19,539 bases of DNA from CAMNAO01 sp045605145 (GCA_045605145.1 JAZUPH010000040.1:1-19539), one strand, 5' to 3'. Positions 7,747 through 16,076 are shown, counted from the first letter of the stretch. A program made the numbers and translations. The notes: generated by a model not told the origin, from the letters alone.

Positions 7747-8724
7747 TTACACCTCCGATTTTGCATAGTGGCAGCTGCACAGGTGGCCCGGCGCAACCTC
7801 TTGCATGGCGGGCGCCTGCTCTGCACAGAGTTTAGTTGCTATTGGGCAACGAGGATGGAACGCACAGCCCTCCAACAGTCTGGTGGGATCCGGAGGCATT
7901 CCGGGAATGGAGGTCAGGCGCTCTTCGTGAACATCCAGCTTGGGCAGGGAATTGAACAGGCCCTTTGTATAAGGATGGCGAGTGTCCTTGAAGATATCTC
8001 TCTTGCTGCCGGATTCCACGATCCTGCCGGCATAAATTACCGCTACCTCGTCACAGGTGTTGGCCACGATGCCGAGATCGTGAGTAATAAGAAGCATGGA
8101 GGTATTGAATTTGATCTTCAGCTCGCGAATCAGCTGCAGCACCTGAGCCTGGATGGTCACATCCAGAGCAGTGGTGGGTTCGTCAGCCAGCAGCAGCTCC
8201 GGGTTGCAGGCCAGCGCCATGGCAATGACCACACGCTGTTTCATGCCGCCGGAGAACTGATGGGGATACTCTACCATGCGCTCGCGGGGAATACCCACGG
8301 TTTCCAGCATAACTGAAGCAGACTCCACAAGCTCGTCGTGTTTTGCGCCGCGGTTGTGCAGGGCCAATCCCTCGATGATCTGGTCGCCGACAGTCATAAC
8401 AGGGTTGAGTGCCGTCATGGGATCCTGGAAAATCATGGCAATCTTGTCGCCGCGGATATTCAGCATTTCCTGCTCCGGCATGGTGAGAATGTCCCGTCCC
8501 TCAAGGAGTATCTGGCCGCCAACCACTTTTGCCGGGGGATCCGGCAGAATGCGCAGGATTGACTTGGCGATGGTAGTCTTGCCGGCGCCGGTCTCGCCCA
8601 CCAGTCCAAGCGTGCTGCCCTTTTTAAGTTCAAAGGACACGCCGTTGACTGCATGGATCGTAGCGCTGTGCATGACATATTCCACAGTCAGGTCTTTTAC
8701 AGAAAGAAAAGTCGAATCGCTCAT
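7747..8724 (-). CDS. Opp/Dpp-type ABC importer ATPase 1 (DppD-like)
   Basis: A 325-residue cytoplasmic ATPase partner of the DppF-like subunit. Walker A GETGAGKT (residues 43-50), Q-loop Q100 (FQDPMTALNP), signature FSGGMKQR, Walker B LLLADEP, D-loop TALD and H-loop (ITHD) are all conventional. The C-terminus carries the oligopeptide/dipeptide extension with CAFHPRCPIATKLC. The signature here keeps the catalytic Ser, in contrast to the other ATPase. ATG at 8724 with GAGGAG upstream; 19 nt separate it from the upstream permease stop. Confidence 0.94.
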   Translation of the reverse strand: MSDSTFLSVKDLTVEYVMHSATIHAVNGVSFELKKGSTLGLVGETGAGKTTIAKSILRILPDPPAKVVGGQILLEGRDILTMPEQEMLNIRGDKIAMIFQDPMTALNPVMTVGDQIIEGLALHNRGAKHDELVESASVMLETVGIPRERMVEYPHQFSGGMKQRVVIAMALACNPELLLADEPTTALDVTIQAQVLQLIRELKIKFNTSMLLITHDLGIVANTCDEVAVIYAGRIVESGSKRDIFKDTRHPYTKGLFNSLPKLDVHEERLTSIPGMPPDPTRLLEGCAFHPRCPIATKLCAEQAPAMQEVAPGHLCSCHYAKSEV

Positions 8725-8743
8725 TTTCGGTATTCTCCTCTCG

Positions 8744-9646
8744 TCAGTTTCTCAGCTTGGGATCCATGGCATCGCGCACACCATCGCCCATCAGGTTGAT
8801 GGCCAGTACGCAGATACCCAGGATCAGGCCGGGGTACAATACAAGATGGGGATAGGAGGTGAGCAGTGCGGTCCCGTCGGAGAGCATAGCGCCCCACTCC
8901 GGTGTAGGAGGCTGTATGCCCAGTCCCAGATAGCTTAGTCCCGCGGCGCTGGTGATCGTCTGTCCGATGGACATTGTTGCAGCGACCAGCGTGGGAGAGA
9001 TAACATTGGGCAGCAGGTGGCTGAACATGATCGCCCCCGGGCGGCAGTTAATGGACTGCGCCGCCTCGATATACTCCTTGCCTCGCTCAGCCAGTATCTG
9101 GGCGCGTGTCATTCGCGAGCCACGCGGGATACCGCCGATGGACATGGCGAGAATGGTATTGAAGAAACCGGGACCCAAAACTGTGGAAAGAATGATGGTC
9201 ATCAGCAGACCGGGGATCGCATCCCAGATGTCACAGAAGCGCATTATGACCATGTCCACCTTCCCGCCGAAATAGCCGGAGATAGAACCCAGGACAACGC
9301 CGCCCACCTGGCCTACAGCAGCCGCCACAAGGCCGAGAGTCAGTGAATACTTGCCTCCGTACAGCAAGCGGGAGAACACGTCGCGCCCCAAAGCGTCCGC
9401 ACCAAAAAGATGCTTGGAGTTGGGCGTGGCATACATACTGGTCAGATCCATTTCATAGGGGCCGTAAGGTGCAATCAACGGAGCCGCGAGGGAGGCCAGT
9501 ACGATAAGTGCGAACACAATGCCGCCCAGACGGGCGCTGGGAGTGGCAAATACCCTGCGGAAAGTATCCTTGACGTTTGCCCAGAAGCTGTGCTCATTTT
9601 TGGCTTTCTTAAGAACATCTTCTTTTTTCAAAACTGTTTCCTGCAT
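8744..9646 (-). CDS. Opp/Dpp-type ABC importer permease 2 (DppC-like)
   Basis: A 300-residue inner-membrane permease with about six segments. It has the N-terminal OppC domain (polar start, then a hydrophobic segment FALIVLASLAAPLIAPYG), the HLFGADALGRDVFSRLLYGGKYSL block typical of DppC/OppC, and the cytoplasmic EAA loop (EAAQSINCRPGAIMFSHLLPN) that docks on the ATPases. The ATG at 9646 preceded by GGGGG is chosen over a longer frame without a ribosome binding site. It begins 4 nt after the DppB-like stop. Confidence 0.93.
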   Translation of the reverse strand: MQETVLKKEDVLKKAKNEHSFWANVKDTFRRVFATPSARLGGIVFALIVLASLAAPLIAPYGPYEMDLTSMYATPNSKHLFGADALGRDVFSRLLYGGKYSLTLGLVAAAVGQVGGVVLGSISGYFGGKVDMVIMRFCDIWDAIPGLLMTIILSTVLGPGFFNTILAMSIGGIPRGSRMTRAQILAERGKEYIEAAQSINCRPGAIMFSHLLPNVISPTLVAATMSIGQTITSAAGLSYLGLGIQPPTPEWGAMLSDGTALLTSYPHLVLYPGLILGICVLAINLMGDGVRDAMDPKLRN

Positions 9647-9650
9647 GTAC

Positions 9651-10604
9651 TTACCCCCTTTTCTTTGCCGAGCTGGCGGCATATTGAGCCTTGATTCTCG
9701 GATCAATGGCCGCGTAAACAAGGTCAGTGATCAGCACCATCACCGCAGAGAAGACCGAGAAGAACAAGGCGCAGCCGCGGATGATCGGATAGTCACGCTT
9801 GCTGACACCTGTCAGCAAATATGTGCCAACACCGGGTATGGCAAAAACACGTTCCGTCAATGTAGAGCCCGCCACAATGTGGGATACGCGCCCGCCAATC
9901 ATGGTGATAATAGGCAGCAGGGCGTTTGGCAGCATATGTTTGGTTATGATCACATTCTCATGCTGTCCCTTAGCCCTGGCCGTGGTGACGAAGTCCGCAC
10001 GGATAACCTCCAGCATGGCTGAACGGGACTGACGGGAGAAACTGGCCAGGCCGCCAAAGCTGCCGCAAATAACAGGCAGAATGTAATACTGAATGCCGCC
10101 AATGCCGTAAGACGGCAGCCAGCCAAGCCGGATGGCAAAGATCAGAATCATCATGAATGCCACCCAGAAGCCCGGCAGGGAGATCAGCACCATGCTGAAA
10201 GCGATGATGCCGTAGTCCTGCCATTTGCCCCTGTTAAGGGCGGCCTGAACTCCAAGGGGAATACCAAGGCTAACAGAAATTACAATGGTAGAAAGGCCGA
10301 TTCCGATGGTTCTGGGCAGACGGGAAACCAGTTCCTGCATGACAGGCACCTCGTAGTTCCATGACATTCCGAAGTCAAGATGCAGGAATACATCCGAAAG
10401 GAATTTTACCAGCTGCTGGAAATAGGGTTTGTCAATTCCCAGCTTTACCTGCATGGCTCTGATTTCTTCTACAGTGGCGCTCTCTCCCAACATCAGGGCA
10501 GCAGGGTCGCCAGGGATAAAATAGGTGATTGTGAAGATCAGAAATGCCACGCCGACAAATACGAATACCAGCATGAGCAATCGCTTACAAACATATCTCC
10601 ACAT
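9651..10604 (-). CDS. Opp/Dpp-type ABC importer permease 1 (DppB-like)
   Basis: A 317-residue inner-membrane permease with about six segments. The N-terminal segment followed by FIPGDPAALMLG is typical of DppB/OppB, as is LDFGMSW in the first periplasmic loop. The EAA loop (ADFVTTARAKG with ITKHMLPNALLP) contacts the ATPase. The ATG at 10604 follows AAGGAGGTG. It starts 5 nt after the stop of the HydA-like gene, tying the importer to the redox genes in one transcript. Confidence 0.94.
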   Translation of the reverse strand: MWRYVCKRLLMLVFVFVGVAFLIFTITYFIPGDPAALMLGESATVEEIRAMQVKLGIDKPYFQQLVKFLSDVFLHLDFGMSWNYEVPVMQELVSRLPRTIGIGLSTIVISVSLGIPLGVQAALNRGKWQDYGIIAFSMVLISLPGFWVAFMMILIFAIRLGWLPSYGIGGIQYYILPVICGSFGGLASFSRQSRSAMLEVIRADFVTTARAKGQHENVIITKHMLPNALLPIITMIGGRVSHIVAGSTLTERVFAIPGVGTYLLTGVSKRDYPIIRGCALFFSVFSAVMVLITDLVYAAIDPRIKAQYAASSAKKRG

Positions 10605-10609
10605 AGACC

Positions 10610-12088
10610 TTACGCACCTCCTTCTACATTTTCACGGCCGGAACGAATGGCCGCCATAGGCCGGAACCCCCAATCCGCACTAAATACATGGGGCTGGCCG
10701 CCGCCACCTATGCAGCCGTCGGGACAGGCCAGGACGCGTATCACGTCATAATCATCGGCAGCAAGGTTCTGCAGCTGTCCCATTCCCTGCACAGTAATTG
10801 TGCGCAGGCGGCGTCCGTTCAGAACGTAAACACCCTCACCGGCGTCAGAAGCACCCGCCAGGCTCAGTGCTTCAACGATCAGGTCGTCAGAACCCGAGGG
10901 CTCAGCGCCGCCAAAGGCGTCAAAGGGCTCATCGCACAGTCTCTTCCAGGTGTGAACCGCGGTATAGCGGCTGACGCAGGCGCGCTTGATAAGCAGAGCC
11001 AGCTGACGCGTGGTCATCACCAGGTCGATGTCATTTCCGTATTTCTCTGCCACGCAGGCAGTAAAGTCGATCACATATACCTGCCGTCCCTCCGCTTCCT
11101 CAGCAAGGGTGCTTCTGAGTGCCTTGGCAAGGAGGGTATCCGGCGAAGCCACGCCGGACAGCCGCCCGCACAGCGCCGGCTTCATCCGACAGTAGCGGGC
11201 AGAGGCCGGGCAATCCGAGGTGAACAGCGGTCCTTCGCAAGCGGAAAGCTCCTGCGCCAGCTCAGCCGCGGCCAGGGAACGACCACAGCGGCTGTCCACG
11301 ACCTTTCGGAAGCCCAGCTTATGCAGCATGGAAACCACCTTTCCGCTGTTGTCCGTTCCGGGCTTCTCCGAGAACAGTTCTCCCAGAGTTTTGCATACCT
11401 CCGGCGAGACTATGGCAACGGTATAACGGTCCGGGTCTTCCAGAACATGCAGAGCGATGTGCAGCTCATCCTGTTCCGTAAGTGCGCCGGTAGGACAGAC
11501 CGAGATGCACTGACCGCACTGGATACAGGCGGTATTCTCAAGCGCACGGTTCATGCCGATGTGCGCATCCTCTCCGCGTCCGTAGACCTGCAGGATATTC
11601 ATTCCCTGCATGCTGCAGGCAGCCACGCAGCGCCGGCAGAGAATGCATTTTGAACTGTCGTAGACGATACCGGCATCCCGCTCATCACGGGCAGGCGCCT
11701 TGTAACGCAGGGCGTACTTGCGCTCATCCATGCCCAGCTGGCGCATCATGGCGTGCAGTTCGCAGTCTGAATAGCGTTCACAGAACTCACAGTCCATACG
11801 GTGGTCGCTACAAATCAGATCCAGCGTTCTGCGGCGCATATCATTCAGTTCCTCAGACTGGGTAACTACCTCCATCCCTTCGGCGACAGGATACATGCAC
11901 GCAGCAACCGGCCGGGGCGCGCCCTTAACGCTCACCATGCACATACGGCAGGCGCCGATCTTATTACAATCCTTCAAAAAGCAGAGGGCGGGTATCTCAA
12001 TGCCGGCAGCCCTGGCTGCTTCCAGAATGTTGCTTCCCTTCGCAGCTGATACAACCTGACCGTCGATGGTTAAAGTAACAGATTCCAT
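10610..12088 (-). CDS. [FeFe]-hydrogenase/NuoG-like iron-sulfur protein with altered H-cluster pocket
   Basis: A 492-residue cytoplasmic protein. Domains: [2Fe-2S] ferredoxin (C36, C47, C50, C64); His-Cys [4Fe-4S] site (H96, C100, C103, C109); two [4Fe-4S] sites (C148/151/154/158 and C188/191/194/198); then an H-domain. All four cysteines that hold the hydrogenase [4Fe-4S]H cluster are kept: C293 (TSDCP), C345 (FTACVAEKYG) and C455/C459 (ACPDGCIGGGGQP). Compared with clostridial CpI numbering, C299 is Asp292, K358 is Glu348, E361 is Gly351, M353 is Thr343 and M497 is Leu453. These residues bind the [2Fe] subcluster or relay protons, so H2 activity is doubtful. It probably works as an electron wire, perhaps with an unusual terminal cluster. 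It lies 14 nt after the NuoF-like gene. The C-terminal small-subunit region is short. Confidence 0.85.
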   Translation of the reverse strand: MESVTLTIDGQVVSAAKGSNILEAARAAGIEIPALCFLKDCNKIGACRMCMVSVKGAPRPVAACMYPVAEGMEVVTQSEELNDMRRRTLDLICSDHRMDCEFCERYSDCELHAMMRQLGMDERKYALRYKAPARDERDAGIVYDSSKCILCRRCVAACSMQGMNILQVYGRGEDAHIGMNRALENTACIQCGQCISVCPTGALTEQDELHIALHVLEDPDRYTVAIVSPEVCKTLGELFSEKPGTDNSGKVVSMLHKLGFRKVVDSRCGRSLAAAELAQELSACEGPLFTSDCPASARYCRMKPALCGRLSGVASPDTLLAKALRSTLAEEAEGRQVYVIDFTACVAEKYGNDIDLVMTTRQLALLIKRACVSRYTAVHTWKRLCDEPFDAFGGAEPSGSDDLIVEALSLAGASDAGEGVYVLNGRRLRTITVQGMGQLQNLAADDYDVIRVLACPDGCIGGGGQPHVFSADWGFRPMAAIRSGRENVEGGA

Positions 12089-12102
12089 TTATTCCTCCCC
12101 CT

Positions 12103-13566
12103 TCATTCAAACAGTGCCCGGATCTCATCCGGGAAGTTGCGAATCGCGCTTAGCACGGGCGTTCCGGAAGCCTGTCCCAAGCCGCAAAGGGCGTTGGTCT
12201 GGATATAATTCAGCTCCTGTGTAAGTGCGGCAGCGTTCGGCAGTTTCTCTTCTCCCTTGAGTACCCGCAGAAGCTTTGAAATGCCCAACCGACAGGGGAC
12301 ACATTTTCCGCAGGATTCATCCGCAAAGAAAGTGTATGCCTCAATCAGCACATCCACTACGGACTCTCCGCCGCCGATAAAGCGGACGGCACCGGTTCCC
12401 AGGCTCATACCGGCCTGGCTGCAATTGTATATATCCAGCGGCACGTCAAGCACATTCGTACTCATAACGGAGCCGGAAGCGTTTCCGCCGATCAGCACGC
12501 CCTTGAGTCCGTCGGGATCGGTGCAGCCGCCGGCAACGTTCAACAGCTGGCGCAGCGTTATCCCGTACGGGAATTCATATACGCCCGGGCGCTGGACACA
12601 GCCGCTGACAGTGAAGAGCTTTGTACCGGGACAGGATTCGGTGCCCACCTCTTTATAGGTTTCCGCTCCCATGCTGAGAACGATCGGCACATTGGCGAAG
12701 GTCTCCGCATTGTTAATAACAGTAGGACATCCCCAGAGTCCCTCTGTGCCGGGATATGGGGGCTTGGCCGTAGGTTCGCCTCTGCGTCCCTCAATGTATT
12801 CCAGCAGGGCCGTTTCCTCTCCGCAGACATAGCAGCCGGCACCTATCAGCAGCTCCAGCTCAAAGCTGTAGCCGGAGCCCAGCAGGTTGGCACCCAGAAG
12901 GCCGGCAGCCCGAGTCTCCGCAACCGCTCTGTCCAGTGCTGCGAAGGCATCCTCATAACCGTCGCGGACATATATGTATCCTTTTTTCGCACCCACGGCC
13001 AGACCGCAGGCGGTCATGCCTTCGATAACGGCATAGGGGTTTGCCAGCAGCAGCGCCCTGTCCTTTCCCGTGCCCGGCTCTCCTTCAGCACCGTTCATCA
13101 CTACATACTTCGTATCGGAAACGGTGTTGCGCACCAGGCGCCATTTGGCGCTTACCGGGAAGCTTGATCCGCTGCGGCCGGTAACCTTGGCGTAGTTGAG
13201 TACATCAATAACCGTTGCCGGACAGGAAACCAACTCTTCCAGTGCGGAATAGCCGCCCGCGTCACGGTAGGCATCAAGGGAATCAAACCGGTGCAGGATA
13301 TAACGGGTTTCCCCCGTCTGGGAGGGATCATACACCGTGGCATCAGCGCAGGGTTCGGGCTTCTCCCCGTTAAAGGCGGTGTAAAAGCTGAGAACCGACT
13401 CAAGCTGCTGTACGGAAAGACCCGTAATTTCTGCCACAAGGTTGATTTCCTCCTCGCCAATACCCTGAAGCTGCTGCAGCTTCTTCAGTGCGGCGATCAG
13501 GCCGCCCTCTTCGATACAGGCGGCAAACATCGAGTAAAGTTCATCTTTCCTTTCAGTCACAACCAT
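12103..13566 (-). CDS. NuoF/HydB-like NADH-FMN subunit with a fused NuoE N-terminal helical piece
   Basis: A 487-residue cytoplasmic flavoprotein subunit that should take electrons from NADH. Residues about 8-66 match the N-terminal helical domain of NuoE (ending LESVLSFYTAF), but the thioredoxin-like [2Fe-2S] domain of NuoE is missing. The NuoF part follows: FMN/NADH loop GRSGSSFPVSAKW (130-142; the usual form is GRGGAGFPTGxKW), NGAEGEPGTGKDR (158-170; usually NADEGEPGTFKDR), the well-kept block CGEETALLEYIEGRRGEP (248-265), and a C-terminal [4Fe-4S] site C419, C422, C425, C461. No C-terminal ferredoxin domain is present. The ATG at 13566 has GGGGGTG before it. It sits 8 nt after the ferredoxin stop. 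The altered glycine loop raises some doubt about normal NADH binding. Confidence 0.87.
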   Translation of the reverse strand: MVVTERKDELYSMFAACIEEGGLIAALKKLQQLQGIGEEEINLVAEITGLSVQQLESVLSFYTAFNGEKPEPCADATVYDPSQTGETRYILHRFDSLDAYRDAGGYSALEELVSCPATVIDVLNYAKVTGRSGSSFPVSAKWRLVRNTVSDTKYVVMNGAEGEPGTGKDRALLLANPYAVIEGMTACGLAVGAKKGYIYVRDGYEDAFAALDRAVAETRAAGLLGANLLGSGYSFELELLIGAGCYVCGEETALLEYIEGRRGEPTAKPPYPGTEGLWGCPTVINNAETFANVPIVLSMGAETYKEVGTESCPGTKLFTVSGCVQRPGVYEFPYGITLRQLLNVAGGCTDPDGLKGVLIGGNASGSVMSTNVLDVPLDIYNCSQAGMSLGTGAVRFIGGGESVVDVLIEAYTFFADESCGKCVPCRLGISKLLRVLKGEEKLPNAAALTQELNYIQTNALCGLGQASGTPVLSAIRNFPDEIRALFE

Positions 13567-13574
13567 GCACCCCC

Positions 13575-13928
13575 TTATTTCTTGTATCCAAACGGGGCCT
13601 TGAAGAAAGTCTTTTCCGGGGAATCGTTAGCGCCGAGACGGAATATTCTCCCCGTCTCGCGGTCCTTAAACAGCACCCTCTGGTTGATAGGCAGGTTCAT
13701 CCGCAGCGCGCCGGTACGGCAGGCCTCCACACAGCAGGCGCAGTACCAACACTCGTCCGGATAGACCACTACCGGGGGCTTGCCGTTAACAGGATTCGGC
13801 ATAATCGTCTGCACCCGGCAGATATTCACGCAGGCGTTGCAGCCAATGCACAGATCCTCGTCAATGGAAACAGCCTGCGTAGGACCGGTGTGATTGGGTA
13901 CCATATATACTTTCTTGCCGTCAGACAT
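13575..13928 (-). CDS. AprB-like ferredoxin, two [4Fe-4S] clusters
   Basis: A 117-residue cytoplasmic ferredoxin with C27, C30, C33, C37 and C60, C63, C66, C70 as cluster ligands. As in the beta subunit of adenylylsulfate reductase, a Trp follows the first Cys of the second motif (ECWYCACC here, CWECYSC in AprB as I recall it), and there is a C-terminal tail with a VLFKDRETGRIFRL strand like the AprB tail that wraps the alpha subunit. It is expected to pass electrons to the FAD of the upstream flavoprotein. The ATG at 13928 overlaps the last 8 nt of the flavoprotein gene (ATGTCTGA), with GGAGG inside that gene, indicating coupled synthesis and a tight partner. Confidence 0.9.
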   Translation of the reverse strand: MSDGKKVYMVPNHTGPTQAVSIDEDLCIGCNACVNICRVQTIMPNPVNGKPPVVVYPDECWYCACCVEACRTGALRMNLPINQRVLFKDRETGRIFRLGANDSPEKTFFKAPFGYKK

Positions 13929-15915
13929 TAGCATCCGCCTCCTTCTGTGCGTATTCTTTAGCGCGGCATCTATTGTAGTTCTCCAGATAATCGGGAGCAT
14001 AAGGCTCCTGCAGCCAGAATTTGGGATCGGCATAGGTGGTCTCGAATTTGCCGTCAATCTTGCGGTTGAAGATGAACTTGCGGGGATCCACTCCATCCTT
14101 CTCCGCCTGAATCTTGGAGATGCAGGCACGCATGAAAAGATCCGACACGGTAATTCGTGTATCGCACTCCAGAACTCTTGCCAGTTCATGAGGATTGCGC
14201 GCGTATGTCATCTTTGCCTCGGTCTGGCGGATGCTTTCCAGCCAATCCACGCCAAATTCCAGGATGGGAATCGTCAGATTCTGCGCACAGCAGGTCTGCA
14301 TAACTCGGGCAGTGCCGCCCCAGAGCTCCTTCCAGCTGATATACGCCTCAGGGTCACCCTCTCTGCGAATGGGCGCGTAGACTCTCTCGTGCTCCGCCTT
14401 CAGCTGGGCCTCGTCGATCTCGCCGAGAGGCACCTCGTCGCAGTACTCGGCGGCGCGGTTGCCGGCATAAAAACCGGAGGAGCAGGCAAGAGCGCAGCCC
14501 TCAAGTCCGCTGTTGGCGCCCGCGGCGTAGACACCGTTTATGGTGGTCATCTGATTCCAGTCGGTCACCAGTTCACCCTGTCCGCTGCGCTCACTGCGCC
14601 AGGGCTTTACGGCGCCGGGCTCTCCGTGCATATTACCCATCCGGTTGTGGGATTCAATGGGAACCCAGAGCATATGCTTCTCAGGGTTGAAGCCGAGACG
14701 GGTATACAGATCGTACAGAGTGTAGCGGGTCTTGCCCTCGTTGCCCACCATCATGCCCCAGATGGAACGGCGTTCCTTCTCCGGCATGGAGGAGATGTCG
14801 GCCCAGAACGGCAGCTCAAACTCGCCGGCCTCAACGCGCTGAGCAAGGTCACGCACAATGTGGGGCGTGTCCTGCGTTCCCATGGTGTTGCCCGGGCCAC
14901 CGCCGTGGAAGGCCTGACTTGGTGCAGGTATATTGCGGGCCAGCACATCCTCATGGGGCAGGATGTTACCCTCAGAATCCTCCCAGGGCAGCGGCTTGCC
15001 GTTGTTGTCCACAATTGTACAGGGATGCCAGGTGTTGCCCGCGCTGCCTACACCGAAGCGGGGCCACGCAAAGGGATGGCTGCTTCCGGCACCACCGTTT
15101 TTGAAGAAGCCGAAAACCTGTGCCCCGGCATTGTAGGCCATTGCCAGGCCGTCGCCAATCTCGTTGGGATCCCAGCGATAGCTGTTGCCCGTCATTTCCA
15201 TGTTATAGATCCACATACTGCATGCGTACCCGGAGGCAAGAATTACAGTGTTTGCGTGGAACACATAGAACTCGCCGGTTTCCATGCTAAAGCCGGTGGC
15301 TCCCACCACACGGGTGCACTGCTTTCCGCCCTCAGTGAGCAGGCTGGTTATCATTACTCTCTCGAACAGCTGGCAGCCTGCCTCTCTTGCGCCGTCAAAC
15401 AGCACCGGTTTGATGAAATTGCCGCCACGCAGCTTGATGCATACGGTCTCACGGTAATCGTAGGCACGCAGATACTTGGTCAGTGCCTCCTGCGTCATAT
15501 GGCCGTCAAAAAAGCCATCTTCATCGCGAAGGGGCAGGCCCATCTTTTCCAGCTCCATCAGAGCCTCCCAAGTGCCCTTGTCTGCGATATAATCCCGGTG
15601 ACCCAAGAAGTTACCGTTGCGCGGATTCTCCACCGCTTTCTCGATGTACTCCTCGGTTGTCATGGGACTGTTGGGATTCTCCAGAACCAGGTTCCAGTGA
15701 TCCATGCCCGCTCCCCCGTTGCCGCTGCGCTTGATCGGTGCCTTGTCAGCTATACCGACCTTCTTTCCGCGCCGCGCTGCCGCAATACCGGCGGCACAAC
15801 CGGCCAATCCGCCGCCAACCACAAGCACATCCAGCGTGACGGTGTTTACCTTGTCGTAGTCGATAGGATAAGGCCATTCGATCTGCTCACTTCCTAAGCC
15901 AAACTGGTTTGCCAT
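13921..15915 (-). CDS. AprA/fumarate-reductase-type FAD flavoprotein (catalytic subunit)
   Basis: A 664-residue cytoplasmic flavoprotein without signal peptide or FMN-binding domain. The FAD dinucleotide fold starts at residue 29 (VVGGGLAGCAAGIAAARRG), followed by KAPIKRSGNGGAGMDHW, which aligns with the AprA block KAxxERSGAVAQG. The blocks FHANTVILASGYA and TINGVYAAGANSG complete the FAD domain, with a helical C-terminal domain after about residue 490. The AprA-like ferredoxin partner is next to it. The fumarate-reductase HGxNRLGGN motif is absent, and the AprA GHKFSSGSHAEGR block reads GCALACSSGFYAGNR, losing both histidines. It therefore probably reduces some other organic substrate. ATG at 15915 follows AAAGGAAG. 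First gene of the operon. Confidence 0.88.
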   Translation of the reverse strand: MANQFGLGSEQIEWPYPIDYDKVNTVTLDVLVVGGGLAGCAAGIAAARRGKKVGIADKAPIKRSGNGGAGMDHWNLVLENPNSPMTTEEYIEKAVENPRNGNFLGHRDYIADKGTWEALMELEKMGLPLRDEDGFFDGHMTQEALTKYLRAYDYRETVCIKLRGGNFIKPVLFDGAREAGCQLFERVMITSLLTEGGKQCTRVVGATGFSMETGEFYVFHANTVILASGYACSMWIYNMEMTGNSYRWDPNEIGDGLAMAYNAGAQVFGFFKNGGAGSSHPFAWPRFGVGSAGNTWHPCTIVDNNGKPLPWEDSEGNILPHEDVLARNIPAPSQAFHGGGPGNTMGTQDTPHIVRDLAQRVEAGEFELPFWADISSMPEKERRSIWGMMVGNEGKTRYTLYDLYTRLGFNPEKHMLWVPIESHNRMGNMHGEPGAVKPWRSERSGQGELVTDWNQMTTINGVYAAGANSGLEGCALACSSGFYAGNRAAEYCDEVPLGEIDEAQLKAEHERVYAPIRREGDPEAYISWKELWGGTARVMQTCCAQNLTIPILEFGVDWLESIRQTEAKMTYARNPHELARVLECDTRITVSDLFMRACISKIQAEKDGVDPRKFIFNRKIDGKFETTYADPKFWLQEPYAPDYLENYNRCRAKEYAQKEADANV

Positions 15916-15988
15916 ACCTTCACTTCCTTTTTCTAGTATTCAGAGTTGACTGTTTTCGTGCCAATTATCCAGTTCTCATCTTAGCCAA

Positions 15989-16018
15989 ATTGTATCATTT
16001 GATAATTATTAGCGTCAA
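15989..16018 (-). promoter_or_regulatory. Promoter of the redox/ABC importer operon
   Basis: On the minus strand TTGACG (16018-16013), an 18-nt spacer and TACAAT (15994-15989), giving a leader of about 65 nt before the flavoprotein ATG. A small inverted repeat TATCA-TT-TGATA lies within the spacer next to the -10 and could be part of a regulator site. Confidence 0.7.
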
Positions 16019-16076
16019 ATAGACGATTTTTATGTTTTTAAAGAACATTTATATTTGCCGTCCAATCCGCAAACGG

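Noticed and set aside
10610..12088. Active [FeFe]-hydrogenase
   Set aside because: The residues that bind the diiron subcluster and relay protons are replaced, so a catalytic hydrogenase call is not supported.
13894..15897. Long open frame (667 codons) on the + strand opposite the flavoprotein gene
   Set aside because: It mirrors the codon pattern of the flavoprotein, has no ribosome binding site and no domain pattern; the minus-strand protein is clearly real.
13575..15915. Dissimilatory APS reductase AprAB
   Set aside because: Family resemblance is good, but the recalled APS-ligand histidines are missing and no sulfate-activation or qmo genes are nearby.
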